Shown one piece after another: positions 16,116-23,490 of a stretch of 64,000 nucleotides of DNA. This DNA is from a virus, in IMG/VR virus record IMGVR_UViG_3300030202_001666, positions 1 to 64,000 of that record. The stretch is one strand, 5' to 3'. The position numbers and the translations under genes are program-made. The first letter of the stretch is position 1, and each line of letters opens with the position of its first letter. Below the pieces are notes generated by a model. That model ran no database searches. It was given only the letters and a program-made list of their open reading frames with translations, and had not been told where the DNA came from.

Positions 16116-18551
16116 CTATCTTGGATCGAACTCAGCTAAGTCAAAACCATCTAAACTATCCTCATTAGATTCAAAATTTATAGCTGGTAAATCTCTTTTC
16201 TTTTGTTCAATCATTTTAGATGTTTGAGTGGATTGTTGACTAATCCTATCATCTTTAGCTTTTTCTCTTTCATTTTCTCGCTTCTGTAAACCTTGTTGTT
16301 CTACACCCTTTATTTGCATTTGGTATTGGAACTCCTCAGCCATCAATTGAGCTTTCAACTGAGCTTCTGTTTGAAGTTTTTGTATTTCAAATTCTATTTC
16401 AGTTTGTTTCAACTGCATTTTTCCTTGAAGCTCTTGTTGAGTTTTTTGCATTTCCATTTGAGCTGCAGCTTGTTGGGCTTCCATTTGTTGTTGTGCCTGC
16501 ATTTGTTGTTGCTGCATCATTTGTTGTTGCTCTGCTTCTTGTTTCTTCTTACGTTTTAATTTAAGAAGTTGATTAGCCATTTTTAAATTATGAACCTCTC
16601 TAATATCAATAGCATCCTCTAAGCTAATGTCTTTTTGAGATAATGCCATTTGAATATTTTGTTCAAGCATTTGTTTTTCTTCTTCATCTGGTGACATTTC
16701 AATAAATATCCCAAAATCATACATATATAAATCTTTTATATCTTCTAATATCTTTAAATTATATTTACCAATCTGCATAGCAAATTCATCTTTGAAGTCT
16801 GCATATTCTAAAATATCCGCAGTTCTAATTGATAAACATTCTGCCATTGTTCTGGCTATATATAAACTTGCATCTAATATATGACGGGTAGCTACGTTAG
16901 AATTTAAAGCAGCTAACTTTTGTACACCAACTAACGAATAAGGATCAGGTTTAGAACCATCTCTTGCCTCATTCAATCCAGTCACTTGCCTAATCATATC
17001 TAAATAATGATTATAATTACCAATAAGCATTTGTAATTTTCCAGCACCACTATTTGCAGTTAACTGAGTTATAGGAACTTTAGCGTTATTGAATTCACCA
17101 TCTTGCGTAAAACTTCTACCTACAACGCTACCTGTTTGAAAATATAATCTTAATGCATCTTCAGGGTTATAAGCATTTCCAGTACCTAAGTCTACTTCAT
17201 TTAGCCCATCAGCATCTATAAATACACCATCAGGAACTACACGTGAAACAACTTGTTGAATTTTTAAATGTGTTACTTGAATTAAATCTGCAAAAGGAAT
17301 CATTCTCCTTGTTAATGATTCAAACATTCCTTTATAGTTTCTTGGGCCACATGCAACATAATTTGGCATAGCATATTGACTTGCTGATTTTGGACGAACC
17401 ATATTTTCTGCTAATTTCCATTGCAACATAATATTAGTACCCATAACCATTACACCATCATACCAAACATCAATTCTTTTTTCTACCCTTTCAAATTTAC
17501 CTTCTTCTTGCATTTGATCAGGTGGATTAAATTCATCATCCTTTTGCACTGTTCTAAATGTACCATCTGCCATTTCCTTTTTTTTGTAAACAAAGGAATT
17601 AGATGATTTATAATTAAAATATAGAAGAGTTGCAGTGTCTCTATGAAACATACTGTTTTGATAAAACTGAGCATTATTATAATAGTCATACCAAGATTGA
17701 CTATATTTAGAAATCTCTTCTAAATCTTCATTAGTTAAATCTGGATCAATTTTTATAAGTTCAGTTATTGGAACAGTTTTTATTTCACCCCAGTAAAAAC
17801 AATCTTTAAAGTACGGATCTTCTGTGTAACTATATACTACATTGGCAGGATCTACATAATCAATTGTAACACCTTGCCCAGGTAAAAACATATGTTTTGC
17901 TATTCCTAAACCTAAAGTAGCGATATCATAGTCAATACGTTTACGGGTATCTTGATAATGATTTTCTGCAAGTAAAGTATTTATTGCTTCTTCTTCAGCA
18001 ATTTCTACCGCAGGTTTATATTTCATATTCATAAATAACTCCAACTCGTCACTGGTTTCAGGAAGTTGTTCTTCAGGAATCATAAATGTATCAATACCAA
18101 AATCTTTTGTCATTTGCTGTAAAATAGGTTTAGCTATCATATCAGCTTCTACCATTTCTTGAAATTGATTTCTTTTTTCAGCAGATAAAACATCTTGTGC
18201 GTATGCTTTTACTTTAAAAAGTCTATCAGACATTCCGTTCACAACGATGTCTATAAATTTTGGTATGATAGGAACAGGTGTCCAGTCTAAGTTTAAATAA
18301 CTTAAATCACCATCTACGGCAATTTCATTTTTATATTTTGCTATGGACTGTTCTCCACGTGCATACAATCGTAATCTATTGAAGTCTGCCCATTGATTAT
18401 AAAACCTACAAGAGCCGCCATCTTTTCTGAACCATTCATATTGTATTGCTTGACCTACTTGCAGACCAAATTCCATTGTGCCTTTTGTAGAATCTGAGAC
18501 AAATTGATCTGGAAATGCAGCAGTCTTAATGTTTATATTTACTTGCTTCAT
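16116..18551 (-). CDS. Portal protein
   Basis: 811 residues. Features of a large portal: N-terminal FRKDGGSCRFYNQWADFNRL region, WTPVPIIPKFIDIVVNGMSD (about residues 91-110), FADLIQVTHLKIQQVVSRVV in the middle, and AALNSNVATRHILDASLYIA. The C-terminal 130 residues are a Gln/Met-rich coiled coil (QQQMMQQQQMQAQQQMEAQQ) like barrel and crown extensions. The start ATG overlaps the terminase stop in ATGA (18548-18551), showing coupling. Position between TerL and scaffold is standard. Confidence 0.88.
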   Translation of the reverse strand: MKQVNINIKTAAFPDQFVSDSTKGTMEFGLQVGQAIQYEWFRKDGGSCRFYNQWADFNRLRLYARGEQSIAKYKNEIAVDGDLSYLNLDWTPVPIIPKFIDIVVNGMSDRLFKVKAYAQDVLSAEKRNQFQEMVEADMIAKPILQQMTKDFGIDTFMIPEEQLPETSDELELFMNMKYKPAVEIAEEEAINTLLAENHYQDTRKRIDYDIATLGLGIAKHMFLPGQGVTIDYVDPANVVYSYTEDPYFKDCFYWGEIKTVPITELIKIDPDLTNEDLEEISKYSQSWYDYYNNAQFYQNSMFHRDTATLLYFNYKSSNSFVYKKKEMADGTFRTVQKDDEFNPPDQMQEEGKFERVEKRIDVWYDGVMVMGTNIMLQWKLAENMVRPKSASQYAMPNYVACGPRNYKGMFESLTRRMIPFADLIQVTHLKIQQVVSRVVPDGVFIDADGLNEVDLGTGNAYNPEDALRLYFQTGSVVGRSFTQDGEFNNAKVPITQLTANSGAGKLQMLIGNYNHYLDMIRQVTGLNEARDGSKPDPYSLVGVQKLAALNSNVATRHILDASLYIARTMAECLSIRTADILEYADFKDEFAMQIGKYNLKILEDIKDLYMYDFGIFIEMSPDEEEKQMLEQNIQMALSQKDISLEDAIDIREVHNLKMANQLLKLKRKKKQEAEQQQMMQQQQMQAQQQMEAQQAAAQMEMQKTQQELQGKMQLKQTEIEFEIQKLQTEAQLKAQLMAEEFQYQMQIKGVEQQGLQKRENEREKAKDDRISQQSTQTSKMIEQKKRDLPAINFESNEDSLDGFDLAEFDPR

Positions 18552-20791
18552 CTATTAAGTAGTTGACTAACTGAGTTCTTGTTATTATATCTCGCAAAGT
18601 TAATGCTTATTTTTGATTTTTCTTTAGTCGGTGTGTAAAGGTGCTTTTGGTTAGCCATAACAGCTAAACCCGAGCTAATTGCAGCATCAAACTTTGTTCG
18701 ATTAGATATATCAAACTTTGCCCAATCCTCCAAAGTTCTTTGAAATGGCATCACACCCATGTCGTCTTGTTGTCTATATGTGCCCTCCATATCTAATCCT
18801 ATATGTTTTTCTATGTATGATTCTATTGCTGAAGCATGTGCTTGTTTTACATCTTCAGATGAGTTTGGAATACCACCAAGTTCTCTTTCGGTTTTTGATA
18901 ATTTATTAAAAGTTTTATCAGGGCGATTCATACTAAACCCTCGATATCCTCTATTTTTAAAATGATATAATAATCTTGGCTTATTGTTTTCCACCAAAAT
19001 AGGCATACCATAAAATACACACGCCATTAAAACTTCTTCAAAAAATATTTCTGCGGTTTGTGGACGTGCTATGTATTCTAAAAAAAATTGGTTGCTTGGA
19101 AAATTATCCATATTAAATTTGGATAACCCATGCAGAGAACCATTAGAACCACTACCAACAACTACACCAGATATGTCATAAGAGTCACAACCAAATGAAC
19201 CTAAATGTTCATTACCAGGATACTTACGTCCATTCTTAACTATTACTTTATTTTGTAAGTTTTTTTCTGGTATATAAGATACAAAAAATCTACCTCTTGA
19301 GTTTGGACTCCATATTACTTTAGAATCTTGGATACCATTTTCCCAACTAAATGAACCTTGAGTAAGATGTTGTTTAATTATTAAACTATCATTATAGTCT
19401 ATTTGTTGATATATTTTTGTAAGATTAAATAATGATTGCTTACTTTCATCTCTAAATGCATGAGATTCAGAACGAGGAAACTGTCTGTAATATTCATTAA
19501 GTGCATCAGGATCATTAGCCAAGGACTCAACTTCGTTTTCCCAATAATCAATAGCACCTATATTAATGGGTTCATTGTCAATACCTACTACATTTAAATC
19601 TTTACCTTTTAAAACGGGCATTCCATATTTATCTATAAATCCTTCCATATTCCATTCCATAGGAATAAATAAATTATATAACCCACTTTTTGTTTGCCCA
19701 TTCTGATTTCTTTTGAAAGTGTCAGAATCATAAAATAATTTTTTAAAATTATTACCTCCTTTATCTAAAGCATTAGAAGTTGAACCCATCATGCATTTAC
19801 CTATAATTTTACTTCCTAATCTTAGACAAGTTTTTGTAACACGCCAGTTGTTAAGAATGTTTTCAGGGCGTTCCCATTTACCACTTTCATCGTGCAATAG
19901 TAATTGTAGTTTTTCACCATCATAAGAGTTATCAGAAGTATTCTTCCAGTCAATAGTAGTATCAAGTCCTTCTAATTCTTCCTCTCCTATATCATACATA
20001 TTTTTTTTAGTAATCTTAGAAGCTGGAACTCTAAAAGCTAATTCTGTTTTAGGTTTATCCATACCATCTTGAATAGGTTTAAAAAAGAATGGATAATTGT
20101 TTGAGATAGGAACAACTTTATCTGTAAACATTTTTTTTGCATCAGAACCAGTTTTAGATAAAATACCGATACGAGAATCTTTTGTTATAGTTGCCTTATT
20201 TACTCCTTCAGCTGAACTCATAAAAGAAAATCCAGATCGTCTTATTTTTAAATAACACATACCAAAACTTCTTTTATCAACTTTACAAGCCTCCCAATAT
20301 AAAAAGAAAATACGATTTGCTTCTCTAAAATCTGGATGTCCTACATCAATCTTAGTCCATTGTAAATACATATAATGTGTGCCAGTAATATACGTAGGCA
20401 CTCCATTGTTTAAAAACCAATGTCCGTTTTCTCTTCTGTTAAATTCTTCTTCTATGTAATCAACCCACTTATTTTTAAAAGTAGGAGTGGTTTCATGCCA
20501 TTGAAAAATACTTTGAATCCTTTTTAATTCTTTTGGATAATCTTTTGCCTTCCAATATTGATTATGGCGTTTTAATTTTGAGGTAAGTTTTGGAGTAGAT
20601 GGAACAGCAATATTTAAATTGTTTACTGAATAAATATCACCTATAGTTCCGTTTTGTGAGATAACAATAATATCATACTTTTCATTATAACCTGGCGTCC
20701 AAGATTTAGCTTTGTTTTTTTTTAACAAAACTGATTTAGGTATAATTATTTTGTTTAACCTATAAAAACTATTTTGATCTTGACTCTGCAA
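18548..20791 (-). CDS. terL: Terminase large subunit
   Basis: 747 residues. Packaging ATPase: Walker-A-like KIRRSGFSFM (residues about 182-191; the usual Lys of the P-loop is replaced by Phe), Walker B LQLLLHDE (295-302), coupling motif GKCMMGSTSN (331-340). The nuclease domain has an acidic FGCDSYD (D536) and ILVENN (E601), expected for the RNase H-like fold. Long N-terminal extension as in crAss-like and flavobacterial terminases. Overlaps portal by 4 bases and the small upstream gene by 23. Confidence 0.9.
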   Translation of the reverse strand: MQSQDQNSFYRLNKIIIPKSVLLKKNKAKSWTPGYNEKYDIIVISQNGTIGDIYSVNNLNIAVPSTPKLTSKLKRHNQYWKAKDYPKELKRIQSIFQWHETTPTFKNKWVDYIEEEFNRRENGHWFLNNGVPTYITGTHYMYLQWTKIDVGHPDFREANRIFFLYWEACKVDKRSFGMCYLKIRRSGFSFMSSAEGVNKATITKDSRIGILSKTGSDAKKMFTDKVVPISNNYPFFFKPIQDGMDKPKTELAFRVPASKITKKNMYDIGEEELEGLDTTIDWKNTSDNSYDGEKLQLLLHDESGKWERPENILNNWRVTKTCLRLGSKIIGKCMMGSTSNALDKGGNNFKKLFYDSDTFKRNQNGQTKSGLYNLFIPMEWNMEGFIDKYGMPVLKGKDLNVVGIDNEPINIGAIDYWENEVESLANDPDALNEYYRQFPRSESHAFRDESKQSLFNLTKIYQQIDYNDSLIIKQHLTQGSFSWENGIQDSKVIWSPNSRGRFFVSYIPEKNLQNKVIVKNGRKYPGNEHLGSFGCDSYDISGVVVGSGSNGSLHGLSKFNMDNFPSNQFFLEYIARPQTAEIFFEEVLMACVFYGMPILVENNKPRLLYHFKNRGYRGFSMNRPDKTFNKLSKTERELGGIPNSSEDVKQAHASAIESYIEKHIGLDMEGTYRQQDDMGVMPFQRTLEDWAKFDISNRTKFDAAISSGLAVMANQKHLYTPTKEKSKISINFARYNNKNSVSQLLNR

Positions 20792-21044
20792 ATCCTTTTG
20801 GGGTTTTATTATTAACTATTGTTCCTCCTTCCAATATTTGCTTTTCATCTTCAATTCTTTTTAATATTTCAAACGCATCAAATATTGCTAACTTTTTTGT
20901 AGCTGCAGCATTCTTTAATCTATCTGCCGCCAACTCATCATCTTTCTGTGGTTTTATTATTTCTTCTTTAGCTACTTTAATAAGTTGACGAACAGCTCTT
21001 TCGCCAGCTCTAATTATTTCTAATTTAATTTCTTTAGTGTCCAT
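20769..21044 (-). CDS. Small helical protein upstream of TerL, candidate small terminase subunit
   Basis: 91 residues, all helical: MDTKEIKLEIIRAGERAVRQ, then ADRLKNAAATKKLAIFDAFE and a charged tail. This gene directly precedes and overlaps TerL by 23 bases. A protein with a KNAAATKK.AIFDAFEIL motif is a frequent TerL neighbour in Bacteroidota phages in my recollection. No helix-turn-helix is evident. TerS identity is inferred only from place and size. Confidence 0.6.
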   Translation of the reverse strand: MDTKEIKLEIIRAGERAVRQLIKVAKEEIIKPQKDDELAADRLKNAAATKKLAIFDAFEILKRIEDEKQILEGGTIVNNKTPKGFAESRSK

Positions 21045-21510
21045 TTTTTAATTTTAAAAACATAACTTGAACCAATCTTGCATTATCACCTTCACCAAAA
21101 TTATGAAAACAATTTCTTGAATGCTTTATATGTGAAGGAAAAATAAAAACTGAATTATACTTTGCTTTACATACAAGTATCTCTTTATTATCTTCATCGT
21201 ATAATGTTGTTCCATATTCACTGGGATACTTTTTATTTAAATATATTATGGCAGTGTAATCTCCATGCATATCATCCTTATGAATAAAATTAGGTTCTTC
21301 TTGACCTAAAACAGACATCCTTGCAAAACTCAAAACAAGTTCAGCATTTATTAAGGACTCAATAGATTTTGCTACATCATCCCTTTCTAACTTTTGTACA
21401 TTTTTAAAAACATTAACACCATCATTAAAATCTTCAAATCCTTTTTTTTTTAAAGACGATACATACTCGTCTGGATTACTATAAACATCTGTTAAAAACA
21501 TTGTTGTCAT
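21034..21510 (-). CDS. 2-oxoglutarate/Fe(II)-dependent oxygenase
   Basis: 158 residues. A cupin-like core with iron ligands H77-x-D79 (FIHKDDM) and a distal His in FPSHIKHSR (H127 or H130), and R145 in NARLVQVMF as likely 2-oxoglutarate anchor. The layout DYTAIIYLN, then YGTTLYDED, then VFIFPSHIKHS is that of prolyl-4-hydroxylase-like / DUF6445 proteins. Expected to hydroxylate a protein or nucleotide; substrate unknown. It overlaps the GroES-like gene upstream by 4 bases (ATGA-type) and the TerL-proximal gene by 11, so it is expressed with packaging genes. Confidence 0.75.
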   Translation of the reverse strand: MTTMFLTDVYSNPDEYVSSLKKKGFEDFNDGVNVFKNVQKLERDDVAKSIESLINAELVLSFARMSVLGQEEPNFIHKDDMHGDYTAIIYLNKKYPSEYGTTLYDEDNKEILVCKAKYNSVFIFPSHIKHSRNCFHNFGEGDNARLVQVMFLKLKNGH

Positions 21511-22073
21511 AATACCATCGTTATATTATTAGTAAACATACGATACAAAACCTCATCATCTATTATAAACTCATATTCTGATTCTGGTTGAAAAGAAATA
21601 GTATCTCCAATTTTTAAACCTAAATCTTCTAATTGTTTATTTATATATTTTATTTCACCCATCAAAGGCTCTACGCTTCCTCCTTTTTTTAAAAAAGAAT
21701 CTTTCTTAGGAATAGGTTTTATAAAACAATATTTATCATATCCTCTCCATTCATCATCTCTTTTATATAAATAAAATTGATCTGGATCGATAAAAAATAA
21801 ATCTTCTCTAAAAAAACTTTTACCACTTTTTCTTCTACCATACATATCGTTATAAAATTTAAATACGTTATGGTGAACAACTAATGTATCTCCTTCTTTT
21901 ACTTCGCCTTTATAATTAATTGGCAATGATATAACTTTAGCAAATCTATTAGATGCTTTGTGGTTTTCTTCTGAAGTACTGGTAATAAAATCTATACCAC
22001 CTATTTTAGTTGTATTATTGTACCTTCTGTTATCCAAAGGTTTAACAATAAAAGAATAGGGAGACTGCATCAA
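21507..22073 (-). CDS. GroES-like co-chaperonin domain protein
   Basis: 188 residues. The N-terminal part follows the GroES pattern: SFIVKPLDNRRYNNTTKIGG, a glycine/serine-rich loop, RFAKVISLPINYKGEVKEGD, then TLVVHHNVFKFY. The later part adds about 90 residues with a second beta segment (IGDTISFQPESEYEFIIDDE). Known phage cases such as T4 gp31 replace GroES to fold the capsid protein. This one lies in the head-gene cluster and is separate from the short GroES next to GroEL. Start chosen at the ATG overlapping the 74-aa gene by 4 bases. Moderate certainty. Confidence 0.62.
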   Translation of the reverse strand: MMQSPYSFIVKPLDNRRYNNTTKIGGIDFITSTSEENHKASNRFAKVISLPINYKGEVKEGDTLVVHHNVFKFYNDMYGRRKSGKSFFREDLFFIDPDQFYLYKRDDEWRGYDKYCFIKPIPKKDSFLKKGGSVEPLMGEIKYINKQLEDLGLKIGDTISFQPESEYEFIIDDEVLYRMFTNNITMVL

Positions 22074-22294
22074 AAGTTTATATTATACTCTAAAGATATT
22101 GGGAGGGTTAATTTAAATTCTTTCCAAAGTAAAATCTCTTCACCTTGTTGTATCCAGATTTTATAGGATTTATCTTTTGCGTCTTCTTGAATTAAGTGAA
22201 TAGCGTATTTACCTCCTAATACTTCTTGTCCAACTATATAGTGCATAGCCCCAGACTTATAGTCTGCACCTATGGAAATCTTTCTTATGTCCAT
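22070..22294 (-). CDS. Small conserved phage protein, unknown function
   Basis: 74 residues: MDIRKISIGADYKSGAMHYI, VGQEVLGGKYAIHLI, then a short beta C-terminus. It looks like a compact beta protein. Closely similar short proteins, with the same IRKISIG.DYKSGAMHY start, are common in Bacteroidota phages as I recall, with no assigned role. It overlaps the GroES-like gene by 4 bases. Confidence 0.7.
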   Translation of the reverse strand: MDIRKISIGADYKSGAMHYIVGQEVLGGKYAIHLIQEDAKDKSYKIWIQQGEEILLWKEFKLTLPISLEYNINF

Positions 22295-22304
22295 TTAATT
22301 TAAA

Positions 22305-22853
22305 TTAAAAGTTTGGCCCTAAATCTAATACTCTATATAGAATATTAAAATATGCAGTTCCATTACCTTGAGTTACAGTTCCTGGTTGTGCTAATGTTAA
22401 AGCAGCATCATCTGGAACATCATAAAACGTACCTACTGTATTGCCAAGGTGTAATGCTTGATCAGTTGCCATATTGAAACCAGGGAATGAACCACTTGAA
22501 GGAACAATTGTAATTCCAGAAGCAGCACCAGCAATTTGTATTGTTGAAGGCAAACTAAAATCATAAGCCACAGTTCCTGCATCCATATAGAACATTATTT
22601 CTAATATGTTTAAAACTTTACCTTTCCCTGGACTATCTATTAAATTAATAGTTTGAGAAGGAAGATTTAATAATTTTGCAGAATTAACCTCAACATGAGC
22701 AGCCAGCATTGTGCTACCAAATAAACCTTGCAGTGCTCCTAATGTACAAGATTTTGTTTTTAACTGATTTTCTTTGTCAGTTAAGATAACATAATCATTA
22801 ACATCAGGGTTAACTATTTGTGGATACGCTGAGGTGTTGCTTATTTTTGCCAT
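22305..22853 (-). CDS. Virion-associated beta protein with MAKIS N-terminal module
   Basis: 182 residues. N-terminus MAKISNTSAYPQIVNPDVND followed by YVILTDKENQLKTKSCTLGA is the same kind of short attachment module as in the 244-aa protein at 29.3-30.1 kb (MARISTYVNDTNVVGADKWI then TKNFTAQDV). The rest is beta sandwich-like. Probably a minor virion or fibre-associated protein. Stop and next start overlap by one base. Confidence 0.6.
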   Translation of the reverse strand: MAKISNTSAYPQIVNPDVNDYVILTDKENQLKTKSCTLGALQGLFGSTMLAAHVEVNSAKLLNLPSQTINLIDSPGKGKVLNILEIMFYMDAGTVAYDFSLPSTIQIAGAASGITIVPSSGSFPGFNMATDQALHLGNTVGTFYDVPDDAALTLAQPGTVTQGNGTAYFNILYRVLDLGPNF

Positions 22854-23110
22854 TATTTTTCTTCTTTTATTTCTTCTTCTTCTGGTGGATCTTTAACTTC
22901 ACCAGTTTGTAAATCTATTATTGCATTTTTTCCGTAAACTTTCGTCAACTCATCTTCCGATACTCTGAAGTCGGCTCTAATTCCTTCAATACTTTTCCAT
23001 TGTGCAAAGGCTTGAAGTACTGCGTCTGCTAAGGAAAGTTTTGCATTCACAAACTTTTGATTAAGTCCTTGAATGTTTTCTAATTCTTCTTTTTTTAATT
23101 TTTTTGACAT
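22853..23110 (-). CDS. Small coiled-coil acidic protein
   Basis: 85 residues: basic coil at the start (MSKKLKKEELENIQGLNQKF), helical centre, and acidic tail (DPPEEEEIKEEK). The segment VYGKNAIIDLQTGEVKD (about residues 59-75) resembles small proteins frequent in Bacteroidota phages. Function unknown. A TATATTTG box lies about 30 bases upstream. Confidence 0.65.
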   Translation of the reverse strand: MSKKLKKEELENIQGLNQKFVNAKLSLADAVLQAFAQWKSIEGIRADFRVSEDELTKVYGKNAIIDLQTGEVKDPPEEEEIKEEK

Positions 23111-23140
23111 TTCATTTAATTTTAATTGTTATACTTAGTA

Positions 23141-23148
23141 CAAATATA
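23141..23148 (-). promoter_or_regulatory. Candidate promoter -7 box (TATATTTG)
   Basis: Minus-strand TATATTTG in the 55-bp gap between the 103-aa and 85-aa genes, 30 bases before the latter. It matches TAnnTTTG; no convincing -33 element. It would drive the packaging-proximal operon. Confidence 0.42.
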
Positions 23149-23165
23149 GTAAATTAATCCCACTA

Positions 23166-23477
23166 TTAATTTGAAAACAACAACTCTTCATCGTTGTCTG
23201 CTTTTTGTTCTGCTACATGTGTTTCACATATAGATACAATTCTATCAGTATCATTTTTAATCCAACCTAATACGGTATCTTTAAATGCATCCGAATCTTC
23301 CCATTCAACAAAATTATCTTTATCAAAAGTTAGATTACTAAAGCCACCCATTGAGTGAGCAAATTCACCATCTGCCGATTCTACTACCCAATGAACTTCT
23401 TGAATCACATGATCCTTTCCTTCAAAAGTTTTTAATGCTTTTAAAGATATTATTTTTACATTACTTACTATTGCCAT
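23166..23477 (-). CDS. Small virion-region protein, function unknown
   Basis: 103 residues: VIQEVHWVVESADGEFAHSM then a segment ending in VLGWIKNDTDRI. The EVHWvv...DGe.a.s.G pattern resembles short proteins found beside fibre genes in cyanophages and other marine phages (DUF7936-like in my recollection). It lies between the small coil gene and the repeat fibre. No catalytic residues recognised. Confidence 0.6.
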   Translation of the reverse strand: MAIVSNVKIISLKALKTFEGKDHVIQEVHWVVESADGEFAHSMGGFSNLTFDKDNFVEWEDSDAFKDTVLGWIKNDTDRIVSICETHVAEQKADNDEELLFSN

Positions 23478-23490
23478 AATTATTAATTTA

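Noticed and set aside
16293-16559. Forward Leu/Phe-rich 88-codon frame
   Set aside because: It is the antisense of the Gln-rich coiled coil of the portal protein; composition artefact.
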